From assembly GCA_963837655.1 (NCBI GenBank), contig CAWIOK010000007.1, positions 186,001-250,000 of the forward strand: a stretch of DNA of 64,000 nt, written 5' to 3'. Both the position numbers and the translations under genes were made by a program. Below are positions 1-8,402 of this stretch, one piece after another; position 1 is the stretch's first letter; each line of letters starts with the position of its first letter. The notes under the pieces are model-generated. The model was not told where the DNA came from and ran no database searches. It saw only the letters and a program-made list of their open reading frames with translations. Source of the stretch: CAVVSD01 sp963837655 (lineage in GTDB: Bacteria > Actinomycetota > Thermoleophilia > Solirubrobacterales > Solirubrobacteraceae).

Positions 1-2
1 TC

Positions 3-596
3 ACCGCGGCGCCGGCGCTGACCGTCGCCGTCACGGTCGTCGGCTGGGCCGACGCGCCCGGCGACCTCGTCGGCCGCGACGGCGCGCAGCCGGGCGACCT
101 CGTCGGCGTGACGGGCCCCCTCGGCGCCTCGGCGGCCGGGCTCGCGCTGCTCGACGGCGCGGTCGCCGACCCGCCGCCCGAGGCCGATGCGCTGCGCCAT
201 GCGCATCTGCGTCCGGAGCCGCGCCTGCGCGAGGGACGCGCACTGGCACGCCTCGGCGCCCGCGCGCTCATCGACCTCTCCGACGGCCTGGCCTCCGACG
301 CCGGGCACGTCGCGGCGGCGAGCCGCGCGCGGATCGAGATCGACCTGGACGCCCTCCCGATCGCGGCCGGCGTGCACGTGGTCGCCGCGGCGACGGGCCG
401 CGAGCCGTGGGAGCTGGCCGTCGCCGGCGGCGAGGACTACGAGCTCTGCGTGTGCGTCGCACCGAGTGACCGGGCAGCCGCGGAGGCGGCCGTCGCCGGT
501 CTTCGGTGGGTCGGCGCCGTCAGCGCCGGTAGCGGTCGTGCCGTCCTGCGGGACGGCTCTGGGGAGCGGAGCGCGACGGGGTTCGCCCACCGGTGA
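3..596 (+). CDS. thiL: Thiamine-monophosphate kinase ThiL, C-terminal part
   Basis: The gene enters from the left edge; about 197 codons are visible and the true start is outside the window. ThiL phosphorylates thiamine monophosphate to thiamine diphosphate in the cytoplasm. The visible part matches the AIRS/PurM-type C-terminal half: a GDLVGVTGPLGASAAGL strand-loop, LIDLSDGLASDAGH (the SDGL signature), and AVAGGEDYELC, the counterpart of the family's GG(D/E)DYEL motif. The last 77 bases overlap the 3' end of the convergent FlgM-like gene. The family assignment is confident; operon membership upstream cannot be seen. Confidence 0.85.
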   Translation, partial: TAAPALTVAVTVVGWADAPGDLVGRDGAQPGDLVGVTGPLGASAAGLALLDGAVADPPPEADALRHAHLRPEPRLREGRALARLGARALIDLSDGLASDAGHVAAASRARIEIDLDALPIAAGVHVVAAATGREPWELAVAGGEDYELCVCVAPSDRAAAEAAVAGLRWVGAVSAGSGRAVLRDGSGERSATGFAHR

Positions 597-810
597 GGTC
601 ATGCCCTCGCAGGGCCGTGGCGATCGAGCCTCGGCCCCGCCGCAGCATGGCCTCGGCGACCGCGTAGGGATCGACGACGTAGTCGTCGCGGGCGAGAGCG
701 CCCTTCAGCTCGTGGAGTCGCATTCTGCGGCTCGCATCGACCGTTGCAGCCAGTTCTTCAACGCGGCCACCCGAGCCGTGGCCGTTCGACCCACGTGCGT
801 CGGAGGCCAT
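520..810 (-). CDS. FlgM-like small protein (putative anti-sigma factor)
   Basis: This 96-residue protein has a central segment (about residues 30-60) reading RLHELKGALARDDYVVDP then YAVAEAMLRRGRG. It resembles the C-terminal sigma-28-binding half of FlgM, whose pattern is an ELK-x-AIA-xGxYxVD-xxxVAEAML helix pair. It would be the last gene of a minus-strand operon, 15 bases after the sulfurtransferase gene. The basic tail (residues 70-96) is encoded antisense to thiL. No flagellar gene or sigma-28 gene lies in the window, so its partner is unknown. The call rests on one short motif. Confidence 0.5.
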   Translation of the reverse strand: MASDARGSNGHGSGGRVEELAATVDASRRMRLHELKGALARDDYVVDPYAVAEAMLRRGRGSIATALRGHDLTGGRTPSRSAPQSRPAGRHDRYRR

Positions 811-825
811 CCCCGGGTACCGGCG

Positions 826-1656
826 TCAGCCGGTCTCGACGGGCCGCGCCGGGTCCGCCGTCCAGCCGGTCATGGATCCGTCGTAGAGCTTGGCGTCGTC
901 GCGGCCCGCGAGGACGAGGGCGAAGACGTCGAGGGTCGCGGCGATCCCGCCGCCGCAGTACGCGATCGGGGCCGGGCCGCCCTCGGGCACCACCTCGGCG
1001 ATCGTCCTGCGGAGCTCCTCGACGGGGCGGACGCGGCCGGTCGCGGGGTCGAGCAGGCTGGACGCGGGGAGATGCGAGCTGCCCGGAATGCGCCCGGCGC
1101 GGTACATGGCGTCGTCGAGTGCGTTGACGACGCAGACCGCACCGTCCGCGGAGGCGGCCAGGACGTCGTCGGTCGTCGCGAGCAACTCCGGACGCAGGTG
1201 CGGCGTGAACGTCGCTGCCGCCGTCGCGGCCGGCTCGGTGCTGAGCTCGCCGCCCGCCGCCGTCCACGCGGGCAGGCCGCCGTCGAGGACGCGGACCGCG
1301 TCGAAGCCGAAGTACCGCAGCAGCCACCACAGGCGTGTCGCCCACGCCGTGCTCCCCTGGTCGTAGACGACGACGCGCGCCGCGTCGCCCACCCCGAGTG
1401 CCGCGATCGCGGCGGCGAAGCGCTCCGCGGACGGCACGGTGAACGGCAGCCCGGAGTCGGGGTCGGAGAGATCCGTGATCAGGTCGGCGAACCCGGCCCC
1501 GGGCACGTGACCCGCGTCGAAGCCGGCGCGGCCGCTCGTGACGGCCGGCGGGCCACCGTCGGGCGGGAAGTCCAGGAGCACGGTGGCGTCGAGGATCCGC
1601 AGACCGGGATCGCCGAGCTCGCCGCGGAGCTCTTGGGCGCTGACGAGCACCGTCAC
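826..1656 (-). CDS. Tandem-rhodanese sulfurtransferase
   Basis: This 276-residue protein has two rhodanese domains (about 1-140 and 150-276), as in thiosulfate or 3-mercaptopyruvate sulfurtransferases. The active-site loop is CGGGIAA with the persulfide-forming cysteine at about residue 234; the first domain keeps the GHVPGA and VVYDQGSTAWATRLWW signatures. It is cytoplasmic and lacks a signal peptide. The GTG start overlaps the sortase stop codon (GTGA), indicating translational coupling. The CGGGI loop differs from the CRKGVT loop of classical rhodanese, so the sulfur donor cannot be named. Confidence 0.9.
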   Translation of the reverse strand: MTVLVSAQELRGELGDPGLRILDATVLLDFPPDGGPPAVTSGRAGFDAGHVPGAGFADLITDLSDPDSGLPFTVPSAERFAAAIAALGVGDAARVVVYDQGSTAWATRLWWLLRYFGFDAVRVLDGGLPAWTAAGGELSTEPAATAAATFTPHLRPELLATTDDVLAASADGAVCVVNALDDAMYRAGRIPGSSHLPASSLLDPATGRVRPVEELRRTIAEVVPEGGPAPIAYCGGGIAATLDVFALVLAGRDDAKLYDGSMTGWTADPARPVETG

Positions 1657-2333
1657 GACGCCGCCTTCCCGAGCGGCTTCACGTTCGTCAGACGGGCGAA
1701 GACGATGATGCGCTTCGCGGCGCTGTACAGCGGATGGCAGGCAGAGAGCACGAGGCGATCGTAACTCACGCGGTTGATCACCCAGAGCGCCGTCGGCGGC
1801 ACGATCTGGAGGCGCTGCACGGTGTACGTGAAGCGCCCGTACGGCATCGTCACGATGACGCGATTGCCCTTCTTGAGCTCGTTGACCTTGCGGAACGGCG
1901 CGAGGTAGGTCGTGCGGTGACCGGCGATGGCGGTCGTGCCGCCCGCACCCGGGAACGGCGTCTGCTCGTAGAGCCCGGGACCTTTGCGCAGGTCCGCCGC
2001 ATCGGTGCCGTTGACGACGACGAAGTTCGCGCCGATCCGCGGGATCTGGATCTTGCCGATGGCCTGGCCGCCCTTCGCGCGACGCTTCTGCGAGCGCGCG
2101 AGGAACGCGATCTTCCGCGTCGGGTCGGGCATCGCCTTGAGGGCCTTCTGCTCGACCGCGGGCAGCGGCGCGGCCTCCAGCTTCTCGAGCTGCCCACCGA
2201 GCTTGTTCTGGTTGATCCTCCCGTAGACCGCCGAGACCGGCTCCTGCCAGGCCACGGTGAGCCCGGCGTCGAGCAGGAGCAGGCCGCCCGCGATGATCAG
2301 GACGGTGGAGAGGACGCGGATGACGCGACGCAC
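1653..2333 (-). CDS. Class D/E-like sortase
   Basis: This is a membrane-anchored transpeptidase of 226 residues from the GTG at 2333. That start has GGAGG seven bases upstream; an ATG at 2366 would overlap the preceding gene. After an N-terminal membrane helix (about 3-25) and a linker, the sortase barrel carries His139 in IAGHRTTYLAPF, Cys199 in LVLSACHP and Arg208 in AAKRIIV, the catalytic triad. Sortases cleave a C-terminal sorting signal and join the protein to the cell wall or a pilin. No obvious LPxTG-type substrate is encoded nearby. It sits between the M28-like membrane protein and the sulfurtransferase in one operon. Confidence 0.88.
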   Translation of the reverse strand: MRRVIRVLSTVLIIAGGLLLLDAGLTVAWQEPVSAVYGRINQNKLGGQLEKLEAAPLPAVEQKALKAMPDPTRKIAFLARSQKRRAKGGQAIGKIQIPRIGANFVVVNGTDAADLRKGPGLYEQTPFPGAGGTTAIAGHRTTYLAPFRKVNELKKGNRVIVTMPYGRFTYTVQRLQIVPPTALWVINRVSYDRLVLSACHPLYSAAKRIIVFARLTNVKPLGKAAS

Positions 2334-2337
2334 CGCC

Positions 2338-4110
2338 TTACCTCCGCAGGGTCGACTCGACGCCACCGAGCGAGCCGGGGCCCGCGTACGTCGCGGGACC
2401 GCGCACCGTGATCGCCCCCGAGCCCCCTGGCGGCTCGACCTTCGCCCGTCCTCGCCACGCGACCGCCACGGCGCCCGCGACGCAACTCGCGACGATGCTC
2501 CACAGCACCCAGCTCAGCGGCGACGCGTGGCCACCGGCGACGACGAGCAGCCCGAACCACGCCGTGTCGACCGGACCAAGGCCGAACGCCGCGCCGAGGA
2601 CCGCCACGACCATCGCGAACGGGACGAGCCCCGCGGCGATGAGCAGCAGCCCGATGCCGCGCCGGGGCCGGAGCTCGGGCAGCAGTGAGAACAGCCAGAG
2701 ATGCAGCGCCGGGACCAGGAGAGCCGCAGCGTAGGGGTTGCCGACCCAGATGAGCGCCGCTACCACGCACAGGACGAGCAGCACGGCGCAGGCCGCAGCC
2801 GCGGCGCCCGGATCCTGCCCGTCGCCCTGCAGCGCACGCACCACGTAGGGGCGCCCGACGAGCCACGCCAGCGCCGCGACGAGCACCACGGCGATGAGCC
2901 CCGCCGCCTGCGGCGGGAACGCCTCCGGCGACGCGGGGCCCGGCGGTGCGTCGATGAGCCCGACGATGCCGAGCGCGCGCGCGAACGCCGCCGCCGCGAT
3001 GAGCGGCACGGCCCCCGCCGCGATCCAGCGGACCCACGGCGCGATCGACTCGTGACGGCGGCGAAGGCGCGCGAGTGCGTCGACGGTCGCCACGAAGGGC
3101 GCGAGCAGCAGCGCGCCGATCAACATCCGGATCGCCCAGGCCGGCACGACCTTGCGGTGCACGACGAGCTCGGCCGGCGCGACGGCCGACATCGGCGGCC
3201 CGTTGTCGAGCGCGGTCATCGCGCGCAGCACCCCGCTGCCGAACGTCTGCAGCCGTGCCTGCGAGATCCGCGCGCCGGACGCAGGCCCGCGCTCGCCCGT
3301 CGCGGACACCAGGACGGCCGGGATGCCGTCGTCGTTGAGCGGGCCCTGCTCGGTGAGCGACCCGGGCGCCGCGAAGCGCACCCATTGCACGAGGGCCCGG
3401 GGGCCGCCGGGATCGCTGCCCAGCTCCGCGCGCAGGGATTCCTGCATGGTGCGTTGCAGCCGCAGCGGCGCCATCCCGAGGTCGTCGGACCAGCCGGCGA
3501 CGAACGGCCGCCGCGTCGAGCGCGACGCGAGGTCGCCCAGCACGAGCGCCGCCTCGACCGGCTCGCCGCCGAGCATGCTCGAGATGTCGCGCATGCTCGT
3601 GGTCCCGGCCGAGCCCGACGTCGACACGAGCGTCAGCGTCCGCTGCGTGCGCCTCGGCGCGCCGAACACGCGGGCGAGCTCGAGCAGGCCCTCCGTGCCC
3701 GACAGCGAGGCGGCCGAGCCCGGCGCGGGGGCGTCGCGGTGCGCGACGACCATGATCCGGCCGTCGAGCGTCCCGGTCCGTTCGGCGATCACGGTCCGCA
3801 GCTCGCGCCTGCCGTCGGGCGTCACCTCCGAGCGCGTCCGGCTGCGCACGTCGAACCCGAGCCGGCGCAGCTGATCGGAGACGTGCGCGGCGAGCGCATC
3901 GTCCCCCGGGCTCCCGGCGCGGCGGTCCGGGTAGCGCGCCACGAGGCCGTTGCGGCCCTGCAGGTCCTGCCAGGCGCGGTCGCCATCGAACGCGATCGGT
4001 GCGAGAGTCGTCCCGACAGGTCTCGGGCGATCCTCGAGCGAGAAGGCGACCACGATGAACGCGAGCAGCGCCGGGATCAGCGCAGCGCGATAGATCCGCG
4101 GGTCGAGCAT
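2338..4110 (-). CDS. M28-peptidase-like multi-pass membrane protein, probably without a full metal site
   Basis: The 590-residue protein has one N-terminal membrane helix (about 8-24), an extracytoplasmic M28-like domain (about 40-300) and six or more membrane helices after residue 320. The fold is suggested by MVVAHRDAPAPG (His124, Asp126) followed by SGTEGLLELARVF. In active M28 enzymes the second region carries an Asp (D-N-x-S-G) and a later Glu pair; here it reads SLSG and no Glu-Glu motif follows, so activity is doubtful. The start at 4110 is preferred because the longer frame would run into the divergent regulator gene. It begins a minus-strand operon with the sortase. Confidence 0.65.
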   Translation of the reverse strand: MLDPRIYRAALIPALLAFIVVAFSLEDRPRPVGTTLAPIAFDGDRAWQDLQGRNGLVARYPDRRAGSPGDDALAAHVSDQLRRLGFDVRSRTRSEVTPDGRRELRTVIAERTGTLDGRIMVVAHRDAPAPGSAASLSGTEGLLELARVFGAPRRTQRTLTLVSTSGSAGTTSMRDISSMLGGEPVEAALVLGDLASRSTRRPFVAGWSDDLGMAPLRLQRTMQESLRAELGSDPGGPRALVQWVRFAAPGSLTEQGPLNDDGIPAVLVSATGERGPASGARISQARLQTFGSGVLRAMTALDNGPPMSAVAPAELVVHRKVVPAWAIRMLIGALLLAPFVATVDALARLRRRHESIAPWVRWIAAGAVPLIAAAAFARALGIVGLIDAPPGPASPEAFPPQAAGLIAVVLVAALAWLVGRPYVVRALQGDGQDPGAAAAACAVLLVLCVVAALIWVGNPYAAALLVPALHLWLFSLLPELRPRRGIGLLLIAAGLVPFAMVVAVLGAAFGLGPVDTAWFGLLVVAGGHASPLSWVLWSIVASCVAGAVAVAWRGRAKVEPPGGSGAITVRGPATYAGPGSLGGVESTLRR

Positions 4111-4132
4111 GCGCGTTGACACACTATTGACG

Positions 4133-4858
4133 ATGGCCGACCGTGCCCCACGCATACTGCTCGTCGACGACGAGGCAGCGATCCAGACGCTGCTGTCCTA
4201 TCCCCTGCGGAAGGACGGCTACGAGGTCGTACAGGCCTCCGACGGCGGCGAGGCGCTCGAGCGCTTCTCCGAAGGGACCTTCGATCTCGTCGTGCTCGAC
4301 GTGATGATGCCGCGCCTCGACGGGCTCGAGACGTGCCGGCGCCTCCGTGCAACATCGACGGTTCCCATCATCATGCTCACCGCCAAGGCGGAGGAGATCG
4401 ACAAGGTGCTCGGACTCGAGCTGGGAGCCGACGACTACATCACGAAGCCGTTCTCGATGCACGAGTTCCGCAGCCGCGTGAAGGCGGCCCTGCGGAGAGC
4501 GGGCATGGCGCGCACGACGGACGCGACCAACGGCGAGTCCCCGGTCTCCGTCGGCGACCTGCGCATCGAGCCGTCCAAGCGCAGCGTGACGCTGCGCGGC
4601 GAGCGGATCGATCTCACGTTCGTCGAGTTCGAGATCCTCCTCGGGCTTGCCGCGAACCCGGGGCGGGTGTTCACCCGCGAGGCGCTGCTGACACGGATCT
4701 GGGGCGACTCGGCCTACCGCGACCCGCGCACGATCGACGTGCACATCCGGCACCTGCGCGAGAAGCTCGAGGTCGACGCCAAGCGCCCCGACTACATCTT
4801 CACCGTTCGCGGGGTCGGCTACCGCTTCCGCGACGACGACCCCGGTCCCGCCGGCTAG
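4133..4858 (+). CDS. OmpR/PhoB-family response regulator
   Basis: This 241-residue regulator has a receiver domain (about 5-120) and a winged-helix DNA-binding domain (about 140-238). The phosphorylation site is Asp56 in VVLDVMMP; acidic residues at 12-14 (VDDE), Thr83 and Lys105 (YITKPFS) complete the receiver. The C-terminus has the RTIDVHIRHLREKLE helix and GVGYRF wing of the OmpR family. The ATG at 4133 is 22 bases from the divergent M28-like gene; no Shine-Dalgarno is seen. An alternative ATG at 4109 would add eight residues. It is followed after 3 bases by its likely partner kinase. Confidence 0.92.
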   Translation: MADRAPRILLVDDEAAIQTLLSYPLRKDGYEVVQASDGGEALERFSEGTFDLVVLDVMMPRLDGLETCRRLRATSTVPIIMLTAKAEEIDKVLGLELGADDYITKPFSMHEFRSRVKAALRRAGMARTTDATNGESPVSVGDLRIEPSKRSVTLRGERIDLTFVEFEILLGLAANPGRVFTREALLTRIWGDSAYRDPRTIDVHIRHLREKLEVDAKRPDYIFTVRGVGYRFRDDDPGPAG

Positions 4859-4861
4859 CCC

Positions 4862-6253
4862 ATGTTCCGGTGGCGGTCGATCAGGACGCGGCTGACGCTG
4901 CTGTTCTTCGCGATCACGCTCGCCGCCGTCGGCTTCGTCTACGTCTACCTCACGCCGCAGCTGGAGTCCTCGCTGCTGTCCGAGAAGCTGCGCTCGCTGG
5001 AGTCCTCGGCAAACGCCTACTCGGGCCGCCTCAACAACCCGTTCGACCTCTCCGAGCGCCAGCTCAACTCGAGTGTGCGCGCCGCGTCCGAGCGCACGTC
5101 GACGCGCGTGACGCTGCTGTCCGTGCGGTCCGCCGAGCCGCCCGACACCTACGTGATCTCGGACTCCAACCAGGAGACCGACATCTCCGACGTGGACTTC
5201 AGCACGATCGCCGACCAGGCCGTCGCCGAGCGCAAGGTGGTCAGCGGCACGGCCGCCTCCGACGACGGTGCGATCGGCCAGGCCGCGAAGCCGCTGTTCT
5301 CCGGCAAGCGGGTGCGGCGCGTCGTCGTCTTCTCGGCGCCGCTCGCCGACGTCGCCGACAACGTCGCGCTCATCCGAAGACAGATCCTCGTCGCGGGCGG
5401 CCTGGGACTGCTGCTCGCGCTCATCGCGAGCACGGTCGTGGCCCGGGCGATCTCGCGGCGCGTGCAGTCGCTGGAGGAGGGCGCGCGCCGCGTGTCGCGT
5501 GGCGACTTCTCCACGCGCTTCCCGGAGTACGACGACGAGCTCGGCGGCCTGTCCCAGGCGCTCGACGACATGCAGGGCCAGCTCGCGCAGCTGGACTCCG
5601 CGCGCAAGCGGTTCATCGCGACCGCGTCGCATGAGCTGCGCACGCCCCTGTTCTCGCTCGGGGGCTTCCTCGAGCTGCTCGAGGACGAGGATCTCGACGA
5701 CGAGACGCGCCGCGCCTTCATCCGGCAGGTGCGCCAGCAGACGCTGCGCCTCCAGAAGCTCGCGACGGACCTGCTCGACCTCTCGCGCCTGGAGGCCGGC
5801 TCGCTCGAGCTGCGCACGGAGCCGACGGACGTCGGCTCGCTGACCCGCGCGGTGGTCGCCGAGTTCGCGCCGGCGATCGCGGCCCACGACTCCCACATCG
5901 AGCTGCGCCTGGCGCGGTCGCCGATCGAGGCCGACTGCGATCCCGAGCGCGTCGCCCAGGTGCTGCGCATCCTGGTCAACAACGCCCTGACGCACACCCC
6001 TCGAGGCACCGGCCTCGTCGTGAGCGCCGCGCGGCAGAACGGCACGCTGCGGCTCGCGGTGCGCGACGACGGGCCTGGGATCGACCACGCGTCGCTGGAG
6101 CGGGTGTTCGAGCCGTTCTACACCTCCGACGACGCGCAGGGCTCCGGCCTGGGCCTGACGATCGCGCGCGAGCTCGCCGAGCGCATGACGGGTCATCTCG
6201 ACGTGCACACCACGCCGGCGGGCACGACGTTCGCGCTGAGGCTCCCGGCTTGA
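4862..6253 (+). CDS. HAMP-domain sensor histidine kinase
   Basis: This 463-residue membrane kinase has two helices (about 11-31 and 175-196) flanking an extracytoplasmic sensor region of about 140 residues, then a HAMP linker (about 197-245), a HisKA domain with the phospho-acceptor His257 in ASHELRTPLFSLGG, and a HATPase domain with the N-box NNALTH, G1 box DDGPGID and G2 box GSGLGLTIAREL. It follows the response regulator directly, so the two form a two-component system. The next gene, an HtrA-like protease, overlaps its stop, which suggests an envelope-stress system; the signal is unknown. Confidence 0.92.
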   Translation: MFRWRSIRTRLTLLFFAITLAAVGFVYVYLTPQLESSLLSEKLRSLESSANAYSGRLNNPFDLSERQLNSSVRAASERTSTRVTLLSVRSAEPPDTYVISDSNQETDISDVDFSTIADQAVAERKVVSGTAASDDGAIGQAAKPLFSGKRVRRVVVFSAPLADVADNVALIRRQILVAGGLGLLLALIASTVVARAISRRVQSLEEGARRVSRGDFSTRFPEYDDELGGLSQALDDMQGQLAQLDSARKRFIATASHELRTPLFSLGGFLELLEDEDLDDETRRAFIRQVRQQTLRLQKLATDLLDLSRLEAGSLELRTEPTDVGSLTRAVVAEFAPAIAAHDSHIELRLARSPIEADCDPERVAQVLRILVNNALTHTPRGTGLVVSAARQNGTLRLAVRDDGPGIDHASLERVFEPFYTSDDAQGSGLGLTIARELAERMTGHLDVHTTPAGTTFALRLPA

Positions 6254-7419
6254 CGCCTGCCCGCGCGGCCTGCCTGCTCGTCGCTGCGGGCGCCGCGCTC
6301 GGCGGGTGCTCGCTCGGCGGCGAGGACACGGAGCGGACGCGGACCGTCGAGGTCACCACGCGCGTCGAGGTCTTCAAGGACGACGGCACGGTCGCGAAGC
6401 GCACGTTCGACCCGCAGACGATCTACGAGCGCGAGTCGCCGGGCGTCGTGACGGTCTTCAGCGTGTTCGGCGGCGGCGGCGTGCTCGACCGCGAGCCCGA
6501 GCAGGAGGGCTCCGGCTCGGGCTTCGTGCTCGACGGGGACGGCGAGATCGCGACGAATGCGCACGTCGTGACCCTCGGCACCGGCGACGACCTGCGCCGC
6601 GCGGAGAACGTGTACGTCCAGTTCGCCGACGGCAACCAGGTCGACGCCCGGATCCTCGGCGTCGACCCCGACTCCGACGTGGCGCTCCTGCGGATCGAGC
6701 CGGCCGGCCTCACCCTGCGCCCGCTGCCGCTGGGGTCGTCGCGTGCGCTGAGGGTCGGTGCCCCGGTCGCGGCCATCGGCTCGCCCTACGGGGAGCCGCA
6801 GTCGCTGTCGGTGGGGGTGATCTCGGGCCTGGACCGGTCGATCGACTCGCTCACCGGCTTCTCGATCGACGGCGCGATCCAGACGGACGCGGCGATCAAC
6901 CGCGGCAACTCCGGCGGGCCGCTGGTCGACGCGGAGGGCCGCGTGCTGGGGATCAACTCCCAGATCCGCTCGACCGGGGGCGGTGGCGAGGGCGTCGGCT
7001 TCGCCGTGCCGGTCGACACGGTGCGCCGTGCACTCGCCGCGCTGCGCCGCGACGGCGAGATCCACTATGCCTTCCTGGGCGTGCAGAGCACCGCCATCTA
7101 CCCGCAGCTCGCCGATCGCTTCGACCTCCCCGTCCAGGAGGGCGCCTGGGTACAGGGCGTCAGCGAGGACGGGCCGGCCGCCGACGCGGGCATCCAGCCC
7201 GGGAACGGCCGGCAGAGCTTCCAGGCGAGGGGGTACGAGGTGGGCGGCGACATCATCACGCGCCTCGACGGCTGGCCCCTGCGCGACCCGAAGGCGCTCA
7301 GCAAGCGGCTCCTGGACTTCCGCCCCGAGGACGTCGTCACGCTGACGGTCCTGCGCGACGGGAAGGAGCGCGCGGTGCGCGTGCGGCTGAAGGAGCGCCC
7401 GAAGGACGTGACCGGATGA
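6250..7419 (+). CDS. HtrA/DegP-type serine protease lipoprotein with PDZ domain
   Basis: The TTG start overlaps the kinase stop. The 389-residue product begins with a lipoprotein signal ending in LGGC (lipobox Cys20). The trypsin-like domain has the catalytic triad His105 (TNAHVV), Asp143 (DSDVALL) and Ser221 (RGNSGGPL). A C-terminal PDZ domain (about 285-385) contains GAWVQGV and GGDIITRLDGWPL. HtrA proteins degrade or refold damaged envelope proteins; a lipid anchor would hold it at the outer face of the membrane. Location behind a two-component system fits stress-induced protein quality control. Confidence 0.9.
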   Translation: MTPARAACLLVAAGAALGGCSLGGEDTERTRTVEVTTRVEVFKDDGTVAKRTFDPQTIYERESPGVVTVFSVFGGGGVLDREPEQEGSGSGFVLDGDGEIATNAHVVTLGTGDDLRRAENVYVQFADGNQVDARILGVDPDSDVALLRIEPAGLTLRPLPLGSSRALRVGAPVAAIGSPYGEPQSLSVGVISGLDRSIDSLTGFSIDGAIQTDAAINRGNSGGPLVDAEGRVLGINSQIRSTGGGGEGVGFAVPVDTVRRALAALRRDGEIHYAFLGVQSTAIYPQLADRFDLPVQEGAWVQGVSEDGPAADAGIQPGNGRQSFQARGYEVGGDIITRLDGWPLRDPKALSKRLLDFRPEDVVTLTVLRDGKERAVRVRLKERPKDVTG

Positions 7420-8348
7420 CCGCGCTGCCGGAGCTCTGCGCTGCCCTGGCGCGGCGCCTGCGCGAGCGCGTGCTCCCCGAGCTGGGCTCCCACGCGGGCC
7501 GCGTGCACGGCGCCGCGGGCGCCGGCGGCGACGTCACGTTCGCGATCGACGAGGGCGCGGAGGCCGAGCTCGAGGCGTTCCTGGCCGAGCACGCGCCAGA
7601 GCTCGCCTTCTACAGCGAGGACCGCGGCCTGGTCGCCCCCGCGGGCGCCGAGCACGTCCTCGTCGTCGACCCCATCGACGGGACGCGCCCCGCGATGGCC
7701 GGACTGGAGTCGGCCTGCGTCTCCGTGGCGGCCGCGCCCCTCGCGCACGGCGAGCCGACGATGGGCGAGGTCGGCGTCGCGACCATCGTCGAGGTCAAGT
7801 CCGGCCGCGAGTACCACGCGCTCCGCGGCGGCGGGGTGCGCAGCACCGCCCCGGTGGCGCTGAGCGCGAACACGTCGCTGGACCGGATGTTCTGGACCTA
7901 CGGCTTCCGCGGTCGACCCTCGCGGATGACCGTCGAGGTCCTGGGCGATCTCATCGACGGATCCTCGGTCGGCGGCGCGACGTTCGAGCTCGGCTCGGCG
8001 TGCTTCGACTCCATGTGCGTGCTCACCGGGCAGCTGGACGCCTACCTCGAGCCGGGCCCGCGGCTCATCGCGGACATACCGTCGGCCCGCGCCGCGTTCC
8101 AGCGCGTGGGCAACGGCCACGTCCTCAACAACTCGCCCTACGACCTCGCTGCGGCTGTGCTGCTGCTCGAGGAGGCCGGCGCGGTCGTCACGGACGCCGC
8201 CGGGCGCACGCTGCGCGACCGGCCGCTGCTGGGGTCCGGCGCCGAGTACCAGATGAGCATCCTCGCCTGCGGGAACGCGGAGCTGCACGCCCTCGTCCTG
8301 GCCGAGGTGGACCGGGGCATCGAGCGGGCGCGCGAGCGCTTCGGGTGA
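7416..8348 (+). CDS. Inositol-monophosphatase-family protein
   Basis: This 310-residue protein overlaps the protease stop by ATGA. It carries the IMPase metal-site signature DPIDGT at residues 85-90 and an acidic residue in YSEDRG (about 68), with ELGSACFDSMCVLTGQLDAY in the C-terminal half. The second family motif, normally WD-x-A-A-A, appears as IADIPSARA, so it is divergent and the substrate is uncertain. Family members dephosphorylate inositol phosphate, fructose bisphosphate, histidinol phosphate or nucleotide bisphosphates. Two trehalose genes follow, and no trehalose-phosphatase is present, so a sugar-phosphate role is conceivable but unproven. Confidence 0.8.
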   Translation: MTALPELCAALARRLRERVLPELGSHAGRVHGAAGAGGDVTFAIDEGAEAELEAFLAEHAPELAFYSEDRGLVAPAGAEHVLVVDPIDGTRPAMAGLESACVSVAAAPLAHGEPTMGEVGVATIVEVKSGREYHALRGGGVRSTAPVALSANTSLDRMFWTYGFRGRPSRMTVEVLGDLIDGSSVGGATFELGSACFDSMCVLTGQLDAYLEPGPRLIADIPSARAAFQRVGNGHVLNNSPYDLAAAVLLLEEAGAVVTDAAGRTLRDRPLLGSGAEYQMSILACGNAELHALVLAEVDRGIERARERFG

Positions 8349-8390
8349 CCTGCGGACGTTCGGCCGATCCGCACGGGAGACGACCCGGTC

Positions 8391-8396
8391 TATTCT
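8391..8396 (+). promoter_or_regulatory. -10 box of a probable leaderless treT promoter
   Basis: TATTCT lies six bases before the GTG start of treT. Transcription starting about seven bases after a -10 box would begin at the start codon itself. No Shine-Dalgarno is present. No convincing -35 box is seen. Confidence 0.5.
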
Positions 8397-8402
8397 CCGC
8401 CC

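Noticed and set aside
4116..4121. TTGACA as a -35 box for the response regulator
   Set aside because: No -10 box lies at 16-18 bases; that position is inside the coding region. The gap to the divergent gene is only 22 bases.
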